A DNA stretch of 64,000 nt from Crambe crambe (Eukaryota; Porifera; Demospongiae; Poecilosclerida; Crambeidae). The stretch's first letter is position 1, and every line of letters starts with the position of its first letter. The position numbers and the translations under genes were made by a program. The notes beneath the pieces are model-generated. The model did no database searches, was not told the origin of the DNA, and saw nothing but the letters and a program-made list of their open reading frames with translations. Shown here in pieces: positions 60,301-64,000 of the stretch. The stretch lies in contig OZ004597.1 of the NCBI GenBank assembly GCA_963924555.1, forward strand, positions 310,001 through 374,000. Direction: 5' to 3'.

Positions 60301-63300
60301 TGGCACGCAACAGTCTGGAAATGTTCCCCACTCCTAAAAGGCTAATGACGGAACAGGACGATTTTATTTGGGACCACTCTGATAATCATTCCAGCAGTGT
60401 CCTCTCTCCTGCAATGATAAGTCCAGATGGATCTGAAATATCCGACTCTGGATATCGAAGTGACGTCAATAACCTCTCACACCAACTTGACTCTGTGAGC
60501 TTCAATTTGGGTAGCTCTTCTCCGTTGGGAGTGGGGAGGGAGAGGGCAGGAATTTCTTCTTTCCAACTTCCCTACGGCCCAATGAATATTCTTTCCAATG
60601 TCCGCACTTTGGACCGTAAGGCAAATGCTATCCAGACGCAAGCAGTCATCAGCCGGCGCTTGGAGAGTTTTACTGATGCCAATGCTGAAGTGGAAGAGTT
60701 GGAAGAGCTTGAAGAGACTGAGTTAGAGACGGATGCAGGTGATACTCTCATGTTGGAAGTTTTGGATCTCTCTGGGAACAAACTCACTTCCATTCCTGAC
60801 GACCTGTGCTGTCTCACTCCCAAACTGACCAAACTCAACGTATCCAAGAACTGCATCAAGTCATTGGGCCACATCAATGACTATCCTTTGGATCTCGAAT
60901 TTCTAGATGCTTCCAGCAATGAACTCCACACTGCCATAGCCCCTGCCCTGAGTTTAGCTGACCAACGGTATCACCAACCCTGTGGCAAGAAGCAATTTTT
61001 GTCCTCTCCAAGTCACAGGGAGTCGCTCACAGGTATGGATAGTTCTCTCTCCAGTACTTCGCTCTCTGGCACTCCATCCATTTCCCAGAGTTTCCACAAA
61101 CTCTGCAGTCATAGAACTCACAAGAACCTCCGGAAACTCTCCACTCTCAAACTCAACCACAACCACCTGGTGGATCTGCAGCTCTTTCGCTCTGTCAGCA
61201 AAAGCAGTCGGGGAACAGTATCAGACCTAGTCTCGTCTTGTGAGGAGTCATCGTCATCCAAGCCTCGTTCTGGTACCACCACTGACCCCTTTTCTCTGGT
61301 AGTCACTCCACCTTCAAAAGTCGATACTTTCTCCAAAAGCATCAACTTCCTTTCACGAGCAAGTGCTCTGACTTCATCCAAGAAGAGTGGCACAGATAAC
61401 ATTAACCAAGATACGGGAAAAAGTTCAGGCTCCAGTCCAAGTGAAGGCTCTCAGGATGGATCAGGGTCCAGAGGGGAGGGTCCTCCTTCCCCTGTGGCCG
61501 CCATTGTGATCTCCCCTCTCTACCCGATGCTAGCCACGCTGGAAGTGTCCCACAATCGACTGCACAGTGTTCCTCTCAGCATCCAGCACATCAGCACCCT
61601 CTCCTCCCTAATCCTTAATCATAACGGGGACATTGACACCCTCCCACTTGAACTCAGCAACCTAGAACACCTTTGGAACCTGGAGTACGAGGGATGTCCT
61701 CTCACAAACCCTCCCAAGGAGGATCTGGACAAGTTCCGACTGGCCACAGACAAGCTCCTCTACATGCGTTCTCTCCTCCATGAGTAAGACATTTATTTTG
61801 TTGTGTTTAGGGTTTGTTGTGTTTCCTCAATGCTTATACCATTCAGAAATAGCTGTGGTTTACTTATTCTTGACCACAGATTATTATCTACCTCAGTCTA
61901 AAAACAAAATCTGACCGTTCAAAGCACTGACTATCTGATACAGAGGAGGATGGTTGAGGGAAAAGATTTTGCTTATTGACATAATATACCACTAACCATT
62001 GTTCAGAACAATAGCTAGTGGCCTCTTACGTAAGCAAGCAAAGTCTTCTCCCTCAACCAACCTGCAATCCTCTGTAAATTGTTGTTCATATGATGTATTC
62101 CACCTGTCATGTGATGTATTCAGCCTGTCATGTGATATAGCTCTACTCTCATGTGATCTTGTCATCCCTTGCAGTGCCAAGCCCAATGAGAGCATGAAGT
62201 TAATGTTGGTGGGCTTTCAGCGGATGGGCAAGACTACTCTTCTTTCTCGGCTCCGAGAAGTCTATGAAAAAGTCACGCCCTTCACCACTTTCACTCAGAG
62301 GGTCACAGGGGAAGAGCCAGTTAGACCAAAGAAGGGAAGACCAGGTCTGTCCAGGGTACATTTTGCTGAAAGAAACACTTTTTATTTTTTTATTTTTTTA
62401 CAGACACATTGTCTACAGTTGGTGTGGATGTGGGGATCTGGAAGTACCGAAAGGACCTGGAAGGAGATCTCTTGCGGAGTCGGAAGAGAGGAGCTAAGCC
62501 CATGAGGAGTGTCACCTTCTACACCTGGGACTTTGGAGGACAGGTCTGTGTATAATGTATACTGACATAAGGGGGTGCAGTACTTGTATTGTTCTCACAT
62601 AAGGGATAAGGAAAGAGGATTGTGTGTGTGTGTTAATATGCAGGAGGAGTACTATGTGACACACCAGTGCTTCCTCTCCACTCGTTCTCTGTACCTGGTT
62701 GTATGGAACATCACCGAGGGAGAAGACGGGATAGACTGTTTGGGACCATGGCTCCACAACATACAGGTCAGTGCTACATATAATAACAGTGGTTCCTTGC
62801 CTTCGATAGAGGCAGTGCTACTGCAATTTCTAAATATGTACTTGCTTGCTTCTGTTATCTGGCTTGGACAATCAACAAACAAGGAAGATGTGTACTCTGA
62901 AGTTTGCTTTTGAAATGTTCTCTGTTATTTTATTGGAAATGACATGTTATTCTATTTATGATGTGTGGTCAATGAATAGCTGAAGGGCTGAAAGTTCCCT
63001 AGACTGGATTCTGAAAGTGAAGTTTTCAATTAAAATCAGAAGGAAATTACTTAATTTTGAGTGATGCTGTCATAACTACACATTTTGAAGTATTCTATTT
63101 ATCATTCCTGTCAGGCTCGAGCACCAGGGTCTCCTGTGGTGATAGTGGGGACCCATTGTGACACTCTCAAGCCCGAGGAAAAGGATAAACGCAAGGCAGA
63201 ACTCAACCACATCATCTACCAGAAGTACCTGGTTGGCCATGGCCCACAGCAGCTGCGTGAGATGGGGCTGCCAAAAATCCTGGATGTGCTCTATGTTGGG

Positions 63301-64000
63301 TGCCCACTTAATGGTCGTACAGAAGGCGTGGCTGACCTGAGGAGCGCTATCTATGACATTGCTTTCTCCCTTTCAGCAAGCAACAAAGGTGAGGATGGGA
63401 AGGTAGAAGTCTAGTTTTATTCAGGAGTCCAGGACACTTAGTTTTATTCAGGAGTCCAGGACACTTAGTTTTATTCAGGAGTCCAGGACACTTAGTTTTA
63501 TTCAGGAGTCCAGGACACTTAGTTTTATTCAGGAGTCCAGGACACTTAGTTTTGTTGGTTGTAAGTTATCTGGCTTTGAGCACTTTAGTAACCATTATCT
63601 AATGTTGTATAACATGACATTGTGTTTATGTCACAGCTGGTACTAACTCCAAGACCAAGTTGCTGGAGCAACCCATCCCAGCCAGTTTCCTCAAGCTGGA
63701 AGAGAGGGTCAGGCACCTTGCTGTTAGTAGCAAGCAGGAAAACCTACCCCCTGTCCTCAAGGAGCAAGTATTCAGGTACATACGTGTAACTACCAATCTC
63801 TCATTTCAATTTTTTTCTTGTTCCCATAATTAGAGACAAAACTAAGGATATTATAGCAAATCCAAGAGAGTTGAATCAAGCCGTCACTTTTCTGCATGAG
63901 AATGGTATGTATTTATTGAAACAAGTGTTTTCACAGCATCCAGCAAGTAATGATTAATCAAACCTGTTTCCACTCACCAGAGACTCCATTTACACTTTGT
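57334..64000 (+). CDS. LRRK1: Leucine-rich repeat serine/threonine kinase 1 (LRRK1-like), 3' truncated by window
   Basis: ROCO-family kinase, 5' part. The start MNGQPQAIELSDTLAKAALF opens ankyrin repeats (DPNIPDSKGDCPLHEAAHYG, SKGRTPLHKAVSG, LVAHGADLNALDDN, KTALHLACENGHTDVVVALL, ETSLHLAARRGHIKIVQNLL, LKGRTAFHEAARHQHYEV). Leucine-rich repeats follow (HLDISSNAIMELPVEVFKLP, LTTLDISRNQIKLLP, MLEVLDLSGNKLTSIPDDL, LATLEVSHNRLHSVPLSI), and then the ROC GTPase domain: P-loop LVGFQRMGKTTLLSRL, STVGVDVGIW, switch II WDFGGQEEYYVTHQCFL, IVGTHCD. The start of COR comes next (EQVFRDKTKDIIANPREL). ANK plus LRR plus ROC order fits LRRK1 rather than other ROCO proteins. The kinase domain lies beyond 64000. 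One exon of nearly 3 kb (about 58823-61782) holds most ANK/LRR. Last visible exon ends near 63903, with another starting near 63981. Confidence 0.9.
63415..63549. repeat. 27-bp minisatellite, five perfect copies, in LRRK1 intron
   Basis: Five back-to-back copies of a 27-bp unit starting TTTTATTCAGGAGTCCAGGA and ending CACTTAG, in the intron after the ROC exon SLSASNK. The sequence CAG|GAGTCC in every copy looks like a repeated acceptor site. Confidence 0.95.

Overview
This window is nuclear DNA from an animal. The genes are split by many short GT-AG introns (mostly about 50-150 bp). The gene set includes metazoan-style families (UFM1, LRRK1, CEP162, AP5B1, MINPP1, a ZAR1-like 3CxxC zinc-finger pair, WEE1, RBM26/27). 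Gene density is very high, with about 19 protein-coding genes in 64 kb. Short introns, tightly packed head-to-head and tail-to-tail genes and frequent CTAGCTAGCT-type runs fit a compact non-bilaterian genome. A sponge is my best guess, but that is an inference and not something the sequence proves.

Layout, left to right. (1) 1-6.1 kb: a mitochondrial DnaJ (DNAJA3/Tid1) cut by the left edge, UFM1 on the minus strand, a small Cys-rich single-pass membrane protein with a PPxY tail, and MINPP1. (2) 6.1-12.3 kb: AP5B1 on the minus strand, with a four-TM protein gene nested in one of its introns on the plus strand. (3) 12.8-21.8 kb: RBM26/27 (+), WEE1 (-), then two tandem ZAR1-like zinc-binding genes (+). 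(4) 22-30 kb: an unassigned all-coiled-coil protein (+), a secreted endonuclease/exonuclease/phosphatase-fold enzyme (-), and sorbitol dehydrogenase (+). (5) 31-41.5 kb: POLR2F (-) with unusually long introns carrying a MITE, then CYB5R4 (+). (6) 41.7-53.5 kb: CEP162 (-), whose introns host a plus-strand multi-TM gene built from two duplicated modules and an intron-containing tRNA-Tyr. (7) 53.5-64 kb: SYF2 (+), an unknown intronless ORF (-), NOP2/NSUN1 (+) and the ANK-LRR-ROC part of LRRK1 (+), cut by the right edge.

The neighbours do not form one pathway. They are mostly ordinary housekeeping genes (chaperone, ufmylation, AP-5 trafficking, splicing/RNA binding, cell cycle, polyol metabolism, Pol I/II/III subunit, centriole/cilium, rRNA methylation). 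Organisation is the recurring theme. Genes are often paired divergently over about 80-330 bp with NRF1-like TGCGCATGCG palindromes, and pairs converge with short gaps (14 bp between the MINPP1 and AP5B1 stop codons). Whole genes sit inside introns of the opposite strand. The most notable unexplained item is the nested two-module membrane protein gene at 47,946-50,377. Its two halves share transmembrane layout, a GW...GFG motif and the same intron phases, which indicates an internal gene duplication.

Exon boundaries were read by eye from splice-site consensus, reading frame and remembered family sequences. Gene ends given are CDS ends; UTRs were not defined.
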